A DNA stretch of 64,000 nt from Pardosa pseudoannulata (lineage: Eukaryota; Arthropoda; Arachnida; Araneae; Lycosidae), in the NCBI GenBank assembly GCA_032207245.1, contig CM063502.1:111019699-111083698 (forward strand), given 5' to 3'. The notes under the pieces were generated by a model that worked only from the letters and a program-made list of their open reading frames with translations, was not told the origin of the DNA and made no database searches. Below are positions 1 to 11,519 of the stretch, in pieces; position 1 is the first letter of the stretch, and each line of letters opens with the position of its first letter. The position numbers and the translations under genes were made by a program.

Positions 1-112
1 GATAGAGAGATGAAGGGAGCGAGAGAGTGATAGAAAGGGGGTGGGGAGGGAAAATAAGAGAGATAGAACGGAGAAAAAGAGACAGCAATTATAATTTGTA
101 TTTTCTCGAAAC
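1..112. repeat. Purine-rich low-complexity tract
   Basis: The top strand is almost all G and A (GAGA, GGGG and AAGAGA runs). It is a simple GA-rich tract with no coding sign. It is cut by the window edge, so its true length is unknown. Confidence 0.7.
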
Positions 113-254
113 AAAAAGATGTGCTGTTATGTAGGTAATTTTTCCTTATAAAGTTTATTAGTTTTTTCAAATATCCATGTGAATGTTTTGGAGCAAGTAC
201 CTTTATTTGGTGATTGAGTTTCATCTTACGATAAACGTAAGTCATATCAGCTTC

Positions 255-560
255 GAGTATATTCTCCATAAGTAAGTCATACGGGAGAGCTGACAGATCG
301 TTCCTCAGAGAAATGAAGATGTGGAAGTTCTCAGCTTTTTCTATGTCTCAAGTACAAATATAAATACATGTAGTATTAATATTATATATTAATAAAAAGT
401 CCAAATAGTTTTTCAATGTCTTTTCTCGTATTCACATACTTACTCTTAACACATTTTCCCTATCTTAATTTCTGATATGATTAATTCTTTGAGGAATAGT
501 AAAAATCTATTAAAATTATTTCTTGATATACTTAAACGAAATCGTCAAAGATATAGAAGG
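255..560. repeat. Local dispersed repeat, copy 1
   Basis: Diverged copy of a repeat seen three times in the first 4.3 kb. Shared landmarks are a GACAGAT-TTCC block, then AGAGAAATGA, then a TAGTTTTTT/AGCTTTTTCTA block and a CTCAAG...AAAT...ATACA block. No open frame or terminal repeat is seen. It could be an ancient transposon or a local duplication. Confidence 0.45.
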
Positions 561-939
561 CAATCGGTATGAACAGTTTAGTCAAATAAAATTCTTCTTT
601 TGTATTGAAGTTTATTTACTCTAGAATGCGAATGAGTGAGGTTTATCATACATGTCGTATACTTAACTTCTTGACAGTGTCACCCGAATCTTGTTAGGGC
701 AGCTTAAATGTAAAAATTTAGAATTCTTCAACTGACTTCAGACAGATGAAAAATTATAGTTTCTATTCTGCAAATACCAAGCTCAGTTCATTTTTTTAAA
801 AATTACGCTTTTTGGCATATACGTCTAAATATCAAGAGCAGTAATAATTTCATTCATTCAAAAAAAATTTTCCAACAAAATAACTATTTTCTAACCATTT
901 TTTGTTATATATTTGTATGGCTCCAAATTAAGTAAGAAA

Positions 940-1240
940 AAGAGTGGATCTCCTTAACTAACATAATTTGGAGGAAGTGACAGATAATTCCGCAGAGAAA
1001 TGACGTCCTGGTAGTTTATAGTTTTTTATGTACCTCAAGGATATGCACAAATGCATAAAATAAAAAAAAAATAATATTTTATTTTAGAATCGGAGAAATT
1101 TTTTGATACTTCTTTTAGCATATCAACAAACTTTGCTTAAAACATTTTTTTAGTCTTAATAACTAATATTATTGTTTCTCTAAGAAACGATAAATGACTT
1201 TGGAGAGTATGTGGGGATATACTTGTTTAAATTTTAAAGA
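940..1240. repeat. Local dispersed repeat, copy 2
   Basis: Second copy, same orientation as copies 1 and 3. It keeps GACAGATAATTCC, AGAGAAATGACG and CCTGGTAG in order, followed by CTCAAGGATATGCACAAATGCATA. It carries many small indels, so the duplication is old. The DNA between the copies (about 560-940) shows nothing recognisable. Confidence 0.45.
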
Positions 1241-1260
1241 TATATCAGGCTCTCGGTATT

Positions 1261-2200
1261 TAAAAAAAAATCAGTTGAAATATTTTTTAAGAAACTAATA
1301 ATAATTTTTATTTTTTTACGTATGAGAATTCTTGTTTTCTTCATAATATGCCTTACAAAATTTTTCAGGGTAAAATATAAATTCTTCCATATACATACAT
1401 ATTTATATATGATGTTAAAAATTTGTCCTGATAACTGACTAATGTTTTTCGCCAATATGAAATGAACATAATCCATGAACTTTATTTTAAGAATAAAATT
1501 CATTAACTTACAACTTTTCCAGTTTTTCCAGTTCTTATGAGATCTAGTTTTTTTTATGTTAATTTTCTCAGCCTACGAAAATAAGTCAAGGATATGTATC
1601 ATTGATATTGGCATTCCTTCAACACTTCCCTCAACTATAGGCTAAATTAAAATTTGCTACGTATAGGTATTTCTTTCTCTTCTTTAACCCAGCTATCCAT
1701 TATGCCAGGGAAAACTGAAGATCTTAACAGCTTTTGGTTTTAGTTTCACCCATAATATTTTAATATGATTTACAATAAAAGATGAGCAAAGACTCTCTCT
1801 TATAAAAAGTCATCCACTCCTCGGGCCTGGCTTTTCACAGATTAATCAGATATACTTTTCTCTCTTGTCTGTGAAAGATGAGTCCTTCACTTCCTCATCA
1901 CCATCATAAAAATAAAGAATTTTGCTAAGTATTTTGCTTGATCTGGAGCACAGGAGTCTTTTTCGCCACGATGACAGCATCTGAGATACAATGTCAAACA
2001 AGTCTTGGCAATTAAAAACATGGGCTATTTTCAACATGTAATCAGTGTAGCCCTACGTTTATATGCATCCTATTAGAGTGGATTAGGATACTATATTACC
2101 ATTACAGTTATACAGATGACAGGTTTAAGTAGGTCAAACTAATGAAGGGTAGTTTTATGCAATCAAATTTTGGAAATCCGTACATGATGCTTTGTTTGAT
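1261..2200. other. No recognised gene; AT-rich spacer
   Basis: AT-rich sequence without a recognisable element. A 63-codon minus-strand frame at 1846-2037 has balanced codon use but no family I recognise, and no clear splice sites. It is not called as a gene. Confidence 0.5.
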
Positions 2201-2204
2201 TCTG

Positions 2205-2341
<137 letters not shown>

Positions 2342-2443
2342 GGATTTTATATATATATATAAGCCATGTATATATATTGTATGCATAATGTATATACATA
2401 CATACATAAATATATATATATATATATGTAATCCATGTATATA

Positions 2444-3177
2444 CAGGGTGTCTATAAAAGAACTCCGGGGTTTTGAGGCAAAATATTTTAATGAAATAAA
2501 AAACATACATACATGTTTTATACATGACTGGCAAGCTTACATTTTCAAGTTTTTTTTAACACTTAGTAAAGTTCTATATGAGCCCCGTTAGTGGCACGGC
2601 AGAAGTCTAAACGGTATTCTACCTCTTCCCATGTCCTGGCGAGCATGTCTGGGGGGACGGTTGCCACACAATTGACTATTCGTTCCCTGAGATGTTGAAC
2701 ATCACGGATTTTCTCTGCATACACAAGATTCTTGATATGCCCCCAGAAGAAAAAATCCAACGGAGTTCTGTCCACTTTCTCTTGAGACACACTCGGCTTA
2801 CCCGGCGACTTTTGCTTCAGTACATTCCCTGTTTCCTTAAATGCACTGAACCATTGACGAATGGTTTTGTCAGAAGGCGGGTTAACACCATAGTTACGTC
2901 GAAAGATTCTTTATACGGTAACTACAGACTTCGTTTCTATGAGCCAAATAACACATTGAGCCTTTTGTTGCGGAGTCGCCATCATTTCAAATTTCGCGAC
3001 GTCATTTCAAGGTCAACGCCCTGCAGCGCAGCCAATAGTTGATACAAACATTCCCAAATGATATGAGTAAAACTTTTTGAGCTACTCTTTTCAGAGAAAT
3101 CGACTAAATTTTGCTATCTTTTATAGTTAGTGAGATATGAATTTTTAAAACCCCGGAGTTCTTTTATAGACACCCTG
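2444..3177 (-). mobile_element. Internally deleted Tc1/mariner element
   Basis: 734-bp element bounded by perfect 31-bp inverted repeats (2444-2474 and 3147-3177) that begin CAGGGTGTCTATAAAAG. TA dinucleotides lie directly outside at 2442-2443 and 3178-3179, the expected target duplication. Autonomous relatives are roughly 1.2-1.4 kb, so about half is missing. The transposase remnant reads on the minus strand. The perfect ends suggest a fairly recent insertion, possibly mobilised in trans. Confidence 0.92.
2563..2982 (-). pseudogene. Mariner-type transposase, core deleted
   Basis: One frame runs from an ATG at 2980-2982 to a stop at 2563 (140 codons). It starts MATPQQKAQCVIWLIETKS, the N-terminal helix-turn-helix seen in a widespread arthropod Tc1/mariner-type transposase family. 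An in-frame TAA at 2911-2913 interrupts it after 23 codons. Near codon 63 (SVSQEKVDR) the frame jumps to PLDFFFWGHIKN, which belongs to the C-terminal catalytic block. It then runs to EEVEYRLDFCRATNGAHIE, the usual end of this family. The segment with the first two catalytic aspartates is absent, so no active enzyme can be made. The deletion kept the frame, so it looks like one clean internal loss. The stop is probably a later mutation. Confidence 0.88.
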
Positions 3178-3213
3178 TATATTATATGTATAATGTATAT
3201 ACATACATACATA

Positions 3214-3214
3214 A

Positions 3215-3256
<42 letters not shown>
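3214..3256. repeat. (TA)n-(TG)n compound microsatellite
   Basis: A TA run passes into about ten GT units. The flank 3190-3233 is a near-identical direct copy of 2385-2428 on the other side of the mariner insertion. Confidence 0.9.
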
Positions 3257-3378
3257 CAGGTCTAAAAAAGGGGTAGTTAGAAATTACGTGAGTTATAAAC
3301 GATTTTAAAAAGGGAACTCTTTTATAATAATAATTTTAATAATAATAAAATAAATGAAAAAGACCCAAGCTCGCTTAA

Positions 3379-3546
3379 GCTTTTAGGATAATCAGGTCAG
3401 GCGGAAGCATTTTTGAACTATTTGATGAGCTTGCAAACAGATTTGAGCTTGTAAAAAGTTTCAGTTACCTCGTAGACATGGAGCTGTCAACACCTTTTCC
3501 ACGCTTAGCTCCACAGGTTTTGCTTTTAGAAGAAAAGATGATTTAA
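3379..3546 (+). other. Short open frame, possible last exon (uncertain)
   Basis: A 55-codon open stretch follows a stop at 3376-3378 and ends in TAA at 3544-3546. Its composition looks protein-like (motifs SGGSIFELFDELANRF and ELSTPFPRLAPQVLLLEEKM), which stands out here. A splice-acceptor-like CTTTTAG ends at 3386, and an AATAAA overlaps the stop. It has no ATG near its start, so it would be a 3' exon or a fragment of a mobile-element gene. I recognise no family and it could be chance. Confidence 0.2.
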
Positions 3547-3601
3547 TAAACTTATTATCAAGAAAGATTGTTTTCCATCCGCCTTAACTCTGGATCATGA
3601 C

Positions 3602-3603
<2 letters not shown>

Positions 3604-3666
<63 letters not shown>
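3604..3666. repeat. (TA)n microsatellite
   Basis: About 31 TA units without visible interruption. No coding meaning. Confidence 0.95.
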
Positions 3667-3669
<3 letters not shown>

Positions 3670-3894
3670 CGTTAGTTTGTGTATGTATGAGTGTGTGCAT
3701 ATATTTATATATAAAAATTTATAACCATAGATGTAGAGAAAGAGGAACGAGTACGGTAGGAAAATTTTTATCCGTGTTTCCTGACTATATAGGTAATTAA
3801 ATTATTTTTTTATGAAAGATATTTTTTCCTTCAAATCAATAGCAATTATAGCAATTTAGTTCCATTTGCGGGACATATGGGTGTCATTTCTACT

Positions 3895-4200
3895 TGGAAC
3901 AGAGTTTGTCTCCTTAAATAACAATCTTTTGGGAGAAGTAATAGATAATTCCTCAACAAATGACGACCTGGAAATTCCCAGTTTTTTCTAGACCTCAGGG
4001 ATAAATGCAAATGCATACAGGAGAACGATAATATATTATTGATGAATCGAAAGAATTTGGGGATACCTTTTCTTTTATATGGGCAACTCATGCTCACGGC
4101 AAGTTTTCCTTACCTTTGGTGCAGCTGTATATATTTTTCTAGTTAATAGGAAAAAATGTTCATAGTATTTCTAGATACACTTAAATATAACTATATGCAT
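3895..4200. repeat. Local dispersed repeat, copy 3
   Basis: Third copy of the repeat at 255-560 and 940-1240, same orientation. It shares AGATAATTCCTC, AAATGACGACCTGG and a CAGGGATAAATGCAAATGCAT block that matches copy 2 best. The three copies flank the mariner and microsatellite segment, so the local duplication probably predates those insertions. Confidence 0.45.
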
Positions 4201-4390
4201 GGAAGATAAAGAATGAACTCCTTTAAAATCATTTTATGTTTACTAATATTAATTCACATTGGTTTTGCAATAAGCTTTGTAAAAATTACATTTCTAATGT
4301 ATTTCAGTGAGATAAATGATTTTCTTATATCCCGTATTCTATTCAGCTCTTTCGTTCACATAAAGTAAATACAAATGCATGTGTGTATGT

Positions 4391-4536
4391 ATTTATATAC
4401 GTATACATATATATACACATATACATATATATATACATATATATATATATACATATACATTTATATACATATATACACATATATATACAGATATATATAT
4501 ATATACATACATATATATACATATATATATACATAT

Positions 4537-4633
<97 letters not shown>

Positions 4634-4634
4634 C
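4391..4634. repeat. Compound (TA)/(TACA) microsatellite
   Basis: About 240 bp of interrupted TATACA/CATATA repeats passing into pure TA. Open frames on both strands here are repeat artefacts. Confidence 0.95.
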
Positions 4635-4635
4635 A

Positions 4636-5329
4636 TAATACAGTGAGACGTTAGGAACCACCTACGATGCTTTAGTTTAAGAATTTTTCATCTTAGAGAT
4701 TTCTATTTCAGCGGTCCCAATTTTATTCATATATCGATAGTAATAAATTTTCCAGTTTAAAAAATTTTACTTTAAACACTTTCCCTGTTTTTTTTTTCTT
4801 TTTAACTTTTGAAATTTAGTTTTCCATTTCATTGTGAGGCATAAATTGCTTTACTTAATAGAGATACAAAATATATAATTTAAAAAGGTATTGAATAATA
4901 ATAAAGAATAGCAATAAACGTCATTTCTTTACAGTAACAGTAGCTGAAAATTAAGAAGTTGTGACTCTTTGCATACATGGTGCGGTAAGTACAACTTTTG
5001 ATAAGCAAAGTTAGTTCGGTACCTTTCCTGGACCATTCTCGGGATTAAAGTTATGGATTATAAACATTATATCTATTATGAAGAAAAGATTTATTATATA
5101 TTTGAATATTTACGAGCAATGATTTATAAAAATATTTTGACGACACATTGAACTGAACTTCCTTTAGTAAAAATAAATTTATACCGTCAATTTTTACTCG
5201 TCAAATTTATCTTTATGGGCCCTTTAATGAAGATTTTTCAATACGTCCCTTTATTACATACTTCCCTAGTGTGTTGTATTTTTGGACCTACATTTGAGTC
5301 CTTTTTCTTCGCATATTGCCCCTTGCAGG
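4636..5329. other. No recognised gene; AT-rich spacer
   Basis: AT-rich sequence with poly-T and poly-A runs. I see no element ends, RNA genes or coding sign. Confidence 0.5.
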
Positions 5330-5960
5330 TGCAGTTCTAGATATTGTCTCATGATAGCAGTCTGTCTTTTCAAACAGAGCCACCCTCGATCTGGGATTAA
5401 ATTTCGGACCGAGCTTCCAATTTTTGCCACCTGCATCCTCAGCCCTTAAACCTTTCGGTCATAATTTAAGCCCATCGGCTCGTGTTCTGACAGCTAGCGT
5501 AGCATTAAAGTTTCGATTTTTGCTGACAGTCGCTCTTTTTGAAAAGTGCCGCGTTATGATGTGTTGCCAAATTCCTCTCCGCATCGTCCTTGGCGAATTT
5601 TCACCGCATTGGATGAGCCTCCATACGATTGGCGTTTTCGTTCTCCTCGCTGCTTGTCTCCGGAATTCATTATTGAGAGCTGAGGGAGCCTTACGTCTCC
5701 TTGAGAGCTCGGAGTTTCTTTGACGCTTGGCAACCCCCTTACTGGTGGTGTTTTGGGAGCTTTCGGTGTGAGCGCAGTCTAAAGTTTTTCGTAATTTTTA
5801 GAGTTAGAGAAAAAAAATTTTAAGAACCTTGCTGACTCGTTTTTTGGGGGACAAATTTTCCGTTGGAGCCCACCTCGTTTTTTTGGTCTCGATACTGTGA
5901 CGTTCCTGGAGTTACTTTTATTCTACCAACACCACTCTATCTGCAAAATAATCTCCGTTA
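5330..5960. other. GC-richer island, unidentified (old repeat?)
   Basis: Composition is clearly richer in G and C than the neighbours. A 99-codon plus frame (5424-5723) is arginine- and leucine-rich and matches no family I know. Such islands in AT-rich arthropod DNA are often LTR or other transposon remnants, and the gypsy relic at about 7.2-8.4 kb makes an LTR piece conceivable. I could not identify LTR ends, a primer-binding site or a partner copy. Confidence 0.3.
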
Positions 5961-6197
5961 GCCACTATAGAATCACGGCAGAAGTGACCGTAGCTATTTG
6001 TATAAGATTAATGAGAAATTAAATAAGATAGAGTAATAATAATAAAAAAGGCTGGAACTCAAATCAGCGTCTGTTTTGTTATCTACCTTCGTTCTACCTG
6101 AGGTGACTCACTTTACTGCTGATCCTGACTTCCTACATAAAGCCCCGACTCTTCCTTATAGGTCCCCCACTGGAGTACTCTGCTGTAAGTAAAGTAA

Positions 6198-6345
6198 GGT
6201 GTTGCCTTTGACACTGAGAACTCCAGTTTGAATATATATGTTTGTGACCGTTCAGAATCGCCTTTAAGAAGTAGGCCCCAGTCTAAGTAATCCTCTTATT
6301 GCTGTAAAATTGACCGTAGTATTCCTTAAAAAAACCAAATATATT
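6198..6345 (+). mobile_element. tRNA-derived SINE (family 1), diverged
   Basis: Recognised by the body landmarks GACCGTTCAGAATCGCCTTTAAG, AGTAGGCCCCAGTCT, and the end GACCGTAGTATTCC...AACCAAA. These match the better copies at 16212 and 60533. The tRNA-like head is badly decayed. Confidence 0.7.
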
Positions 6346-7190
6346 TTATCATTTAGTGGTGCATGATATTAATACATTTATTACATGAAAAAATTTAAAA
6401 AATAAAATTTTAGTTATTGATTAGCTTATATCTTTTAAACTAGTTGCTTTCGATCTGAGTAATTGACTTTCTCGAAAAAGAAGGTTATATTTATTTTCAA
6501 ATTCAAATTAACTTTTAAATTAAATTAGAAATTAGAAATAAAGAAAATTTTTAAAATAAAACAACTCATTTTCATAAAAAAGCATAATGCCTTTCGTTAA
6601 GATTTATATTATTAAGAAAAAATATGACTTAAATGTAATATATTTGATGATTTCTCCTTACATTCAGTTAATGGAAATATGCTTACATTTTTCATCAGAT
6701 AGTTTAAAGAGAACGAACCAAGGCACACATAAAAATATTAAATATGTGGCATAAATAAAATGTTAAATACTTCAGTTTTAAATTTTAAAAATGTATCTTG
6801 TCAATAAGCATTAAAGAAAATATGGTGTTTGTATAGACGTGAAGAAACTGGTTTACTACCTTCTAACTCTTTAGTGTTCATGCAAATGAAGTATGTGCAT
6901 CCTAGTTCATTTAAATTAAACTCAAAATCCTCCTCAAAATACCATGCTTTTGATCCCCATTAAATGTTTTCTAACTTAACGTGTTCTAAAGTATCATGTG
7001 TCCGTTTTGCACTAGTTTCCATTTTTAATACTTGATTGATTCTGCCTCATTCGCAAGACTGTTATCCTGTAACAATTTTAGGCATTTTTCAACCACTACT
7101 GCTTAACCAACATTTTGATTTCTGTGTAACATAATTTTTCTATATCCAGTATTGATAGTTGGTTCAATAGTTTTACATTCCTTTATTTCT
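6346..7190. other. AT-rich, no gene; possible faint gypsy continuation
   Basis: Mostly AT-rich with no element ends. From about 6850 the minus strand may continue the gypsy polyprotein past the protease, but too many stops make this uncertain. Confidence 0.35.
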
Positions 7191-7194
7191 AATA

Positions 7195-8431
7195 ATCTGT
7201 CTAAATTTCCACTTGCTCCCTTAATCATAATTAAATCACCATTTAAATCATTAGTCTCCTCTTTGATAAAATTTATATTATTATTTACATTTTTTACCGT
7301 CTCAGTTGTTTTTACTTTAACTGTTTAGTGTCCTTCAATATACTCTAGATGAAAATAAAACTCTTATGTATCCCCAAGGTGTAGGTTTTATCTAAACCTA
7401 ACGTATGTTATATACGGGAATGATCTTTCAATTAAAAAATCTAGTGGCTGTCTCTCGTCTGACGAAGTCAAAACTGTAACATTTGTACCCACAACATCAT
7501 TAATTTCTAGGTCAACCATCGCCATTTCTAAACTTTGTGTAACGGGATTAGTTGAAATTCCAAACGAATATAAATTCTTTCTTTATTGAGAAATATTCCA
7601 CCCCAACTTTTTAGCTGTTGATACTTTCATGACTCAGCGGCTACTTCCGGTGCTAATTAGAGCGGTTACATTCATAGTGTTTATAAAACCTCGTCATAGA
7701 TATTTGTCTGGCGTAACAGAATTCACGATTCGCGCATTCAGATTTTCACTTCGCTTATCGATAGTTTTTGTACTTAGAGCGGTTACATTCATAGTGTTTA
7801 TACAAGCTCGTAATAGATACTTGTTTGGCTTAACAAATTAACGGTTCGCGCAAACATTCAGATTTGCATTTCGCTTATCGATAGTTTTTGTACAATTCCT
7901 TTTTAACAAGGCATTTTTCATAACACTTTTTACATGGATAAATACAATCTCTTCTTATGTGTTCATATTCATTGCAAGATGAAAACATTTCGGTTCCCCT
8001 TTCTCATCACGTATCTAAGAACTGAATATTTTAAGAGTTACTGTTTCTGTTCCATTAATTTTACGGCAGTTCGTGTTTTGTTTAGAAACTTGATAGAATC
8101 GTGCCCATTTAAATTGCAATAACTTATCCTGTGATTCAAATGCGAATGATATCTAGAATCATACTTTACATTTTTGCTTTCTTTATTGGTCCCTTTCGAA
8201 ACTTTCATCAAGTTTTTGAGTGAGCTCTTTTGCTGCAATAAACTTAGACCAAGAATCAGTAAAATGCTGCCGGATCGCGCTTGGAACTATGTTTTTTAGC
8301 TTTTTTATAACAATTAAATTTTTGGGACCTTCGAAATCTGTAATTTTTATTCCCTCTACATTGAAACAGGTACTTCTATTTTGAGAGCAGACACTTCTAC
8401 ACTGAATAGGGTACAGCTCCATATCCGTCAT
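7195..8431 (-). pseudogene. Ty3/gypsy-like gag-protease remnant
   Basis: Minus-strand decayed LTR-retrotransposon polyprotein. The first part (8431-8183) is gag-like, with the segment TDFEGPKNLIVIKKLKN and then IRQHFTDSW, resembling a gag core domain. Next comes a CNLNGHDS stretch resembling half of a gag zinc knuckle (about 8110-8130). After a 117-bp tandem duplication there is a retropepsin-like region: ALISTGSSR at about 7635-7665, then AKKLGW, and a closing PLDFLIERSFPYITY. In active retropepsins the motif is (L)IDTGSS, so the catalytic Asp is Ser here. Several stops and frame changes are present. I saw no LTRs, reverse transcriptase or integrase in this stretch. It is dead, and I infer an old insertion. 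The protease call is firmer than the gag call. Confidence 0.62.
7655..7892. repeat. 117-bp tandem duplication within gypsy relic
   Basis: Two adjacent copies, each beginning AGAGCGGTTACATTCATAGTG and ending ATCGATAGTTTTTGTAC, offset by 117 bp (7661 versus 7778). On the minus strand it duplicates the start of the protease region, including the codons before the ALI-TGS motif. 117 is a multiple of three, so the frame is kept. Confidence 0.85.
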
Positions 8432-9171
8432 TCAGAAATAATTCCATACCTTAGAATTATTAAAATATAATTGGTCTGCAAGTGAAAACCAGTGGTAAAT
8501 ACCTCTTTGACAACATCGCAAAATTTTACTTTAACCCAAAAACTTACAAGCAAAGAAGGGAAATTTTTCTCCTTGTGAAAAAAAAAAAGAAAGAACCTTT
8601 AAGAAACACAAATCTAGGAAATAGTCTACTAAACAAGTTCTAAGGTGGCAATACTTCTTCTGCATAGAATATGCTGCACACCGTACACAAAATCCAGATC
8701 CCCACTAACATACTTTCACCTCCGTTATTGTTTAAATATGAAGATGATATTATTACTCTGCGTATGTCATAAATATATATTTGTAAAAGCTATAATTCAA
8801 CCAATAATTATTAGATTTATCAGAATAGTTAGTAAAATTATGTGAATATGTGAAGACTAAATATTATATACTTTTTTCAATAGAACTTGTCAAATAATAT
8901 AATAAAAACATAAGATGTTATGTTTGTATTTATTCCTCAATGCATTTAATACAACAAACTACCGCATCTGCTGTAACAATATGCCACATACCGGAGCAAG
9001 TTGTTGTACTATAAATTCATTTGCATAGCTGCTAATAACTTGAATTATCAATTTAATCACTTTAAAAATATATTAAACATATTCAGTAAATAAAGCATTA
9101 TTTAAAATTCACGTTATGAAGAAACTTCAAACAAGCCCGACCTTCCTACAGCTACATGATTTACATTACAG
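8432..9171. other. No recognised gene
   Basis: AT-rich DNA. The part next to 8431 may hold the unrecognisable start of the gypsy gag. A 66-codon plus frame at 8645-8845 has no known family and looks like chance. Confidence 0.45.
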
Positions 9172-9549
9172 CTAAATTAGGAAATTATTAGGAAAGGAGA
9201 GATTATTAACAAGTTCCTCTGTGAAGCGTTGGAGCAATAGCGTCTTCATGGGCCCATGGATATGAGGAGGCGCAGCATTATGCATGAAAATGGTCGAGGT
9301 AAGGACATTTGCCCGCCTTTGCTGTAGTTGCGGCACAACAAAAGACTGCGGCATGGCATGGTACCGACGGCCCGTAACGGAACATAGGACAGGCCCACGT
9401 TCACCAATTCTCTCAAGAATGGCCTAAGGATGAATGTCACATTGAATCTCTGGAGACTGTAAGGGAGTTTCAAAATGGATCTGCGGATTTTCCTTAGTCC
9501 AAATGCGATAGTTCTGTGTGTTGACTGTCCCATTGATGTATAAATGAGG
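9172..9549 (-). pseudogene. Tc1/mariner-superfamily transposase fragment
   Basis: Minus-strand frame of about 120 codons with one TAG. It covers the middle of a DDE transposase common in arthropods: YINGTVNTQNYRIWTKENPQ at the start (about 9540-9481), then RYHAMPQSFVVPQLQQRR, then FMHNAAPPHIHGPMK. In intact relatives the last motif is F-QDGAPPH, whose Asp is the second catalytic residue; here it is Asn (HNA). The region around the first catalytic Asp and the whole C-terminal block after FTEELVNN are missing. I saw no terminal repeats. An old, inactive fragment. Confidence 0.85.
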
Positions 9550-10358
9550 AAGTTTAGAAAATATTAATCGTCATTAAATGAAAATGTCTGAATAAAAAAG
9601 AAAGAAAGAGACTGATATGAGCCATAAGACTGAATTGAAGAGTTATCCGATACACATAGTGCTTGTTGTAAGGATCACATAACTTTTGAATAACATGGGA
9701 AACCCAGTTGAAGAGGGTTCATAGGAATAAGTGGGATTTTAATTAAATTCATAATTATTTCACAATCATAAAAATGTATGTATTATCGAATCATACACTA
9801 GCTCTTATTTTCAATTCAGACAATTTTTCTTACTTCTCAATGTTCAGTTTATTTTTACAAATATCGTATTGGAGTGTGGATAACATGCACTATATTCTTT
9901 AGAAAAGAAAATGGTATTTTTTTCCCATATAGTACGCACCATAAATTTTACATGAAGGTGATTTTGAATTTGATTTTCGTATAAGATCGATATTTTTAAA
10001 TGAAAATGTATAAGTAAGCAATTTGTTAAAACTTTGAACATTAAGAATATCTATAAAATCTACCTATCTTTCATTAATCTACATATCTGTTATGGGTACA
10101 GTGTATATTCAAATCTGATTTATTTATTTTATTGTTTTGTAGGAAAATTTAATATGTCATTAACTCTAAAATTGCTGTTAAAACAGCAATAGTAAAAATT
10201 AATAATTTAAAAACTAAATATTTTTTTTCAAAAGTAGATTCACTGAAACCAGTGATTGCGAATATTTGTGCCTAATATGGCCATTTTTATTCTCCAGAAA
10301 CTTTTTAAACCTTAGTATAAAATTTAGATAACTCAAAAATTTTCTGAAATCTTCTTCT
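9550..10358. other. No recognised gene
   Basis: AT-rich spacer. No element ends or coding signal. Confidence 0.5.
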
Positions 10359-10950
10359 TCAATGGCACGCTAACCCAGGGTGGGTCATGGTCTTCCGCAG
10401 AATCGAGTTCCAGGCGTCTCTTTTCTTGGATAGATTATACCAGTTTTTGATTTTTAGAATTTTTAAGTCTATTTCAAGGCAGTCAATCCACCGAATTCTT
10501 GGTCTTCCCCTTTTACGAGCTCTCAATTGTTTGACATCGAAGATCGTCTTGGTGGTTCGGTAGTCATTCATTCTAATCACGTGTCCTGCCCATTTCAAAC
10601 GTTAAATAGAAATGAATTTTATTATGTCTGGCTCCTGAAAAATCTTATAGATCTCGGAATTTTTTTCTTCTCCTCCAGGTGTCGTCGCATTTCAAACCGC
10701 CTAAAATGCTGCGGAGTACTTTTCTTTCGAAAACAGTCAGAGTCTCTTTGTTTCTTTCAGTTCATGCCCATGTTTCAGCAGCGTATGAAAGGATTGGTCG
10801 AATTAAGTGTCTTATAAAGCAATACCTATGTTCTTCTCTTTATGAGATTAGATTTGAGATATTTGTGGATACCAAAAAAACATCTGGTAGCGGCAGAAAC
10901 TCTGTTGCGAAACTCCGGCTCACTATCATCGTTAACCTTAGTTCGGAACC
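10359..10950 (-). pseudogene. Non-LTR retrotransposon, C-terminal end of RT ORF
   Basis: Minus-strand remnant of the C-terminus of a LINE polyprotein. Upstream it reads EFRNRVSAATRCFFGIHKYL, then YKT, RPILSYAAETW and FERKVLRSILGG, the region after the reverse transcriptase core. The last 79 codons (10598-10359) are intact: MKWAGHVIRM, ARKRGRPRIRWIDCLE, RDAWNSILRKTMTHPGLACH and stop. This ending is typical of many arthropod non-LTR elements. At least one frameshift and two stops lie between 10620 and 10850. Just past the stop the minus strand continues AAGAAGAAGA, a short trinucleotide tail that may mark the element's 3' end. The endonuclease and RT core are absent, which fits the usual 5' truncation. 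Confidence 0.88.
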
Positions 10951-11519
10951 TAAATAGGTAAATCTGTTAGCAGTTTTAGAAATATTAAGAAACTAGAAAT
11001 AGAAATATATTTTCCTTAATTTTCGATTACAGTCTTTTTAAACGTCGTATTGAAAAATCATGTTTCGAAGTTAATTTTAAGTAACTTATTATATAATATC
11101 AAGGTAAATATTAAAGAGGTATTGAAAAAAGATAGGACAGTTAGTAAACATAAATAGTATTTCAAGTATTCCTAAAAATACAAAAATTTTTGTTTTGAAA
11201 ACTATATAGCCATTACATAACAGTAGGTATATTTCTAGTAGATATTATATACTTTATTATGTAATATACTAGTAGTAGACATTATATACTGTATAGAAAC
11301 ATTATATAGCATTTATTATTTACAATAATTACATTTTAAGATAATAGATGTAAAAAAAAACTTTTTTATGCTTCTCATTCTTGTAATCAGGCGTTCCAAT
11401 TATATCAAAAAATAAAAGAAGGTTTTGTGGTAAGCAATTAATTGATATATTTAATCAAGCCTTATGTATATGTCCATTGTAGTAAAGAAGAGAGGACCAA
11501 AGAAGTCTGATAAAAGATA
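10951..11519. other. No recognised gene
   Basis: Very AT-rich. A small imperfect internal repeat (GTAGATATTATATACT / GTAGACATTATATACTG) lies near 11240-11295. Nothing else is seen. Confidence 0.5.

Noticed and set aside
10527..10957. Plus-strand frames of 92-96 codons
   Set aside because: Antisense shadows of the non-LTR retrotransposon C-terminus on minus.
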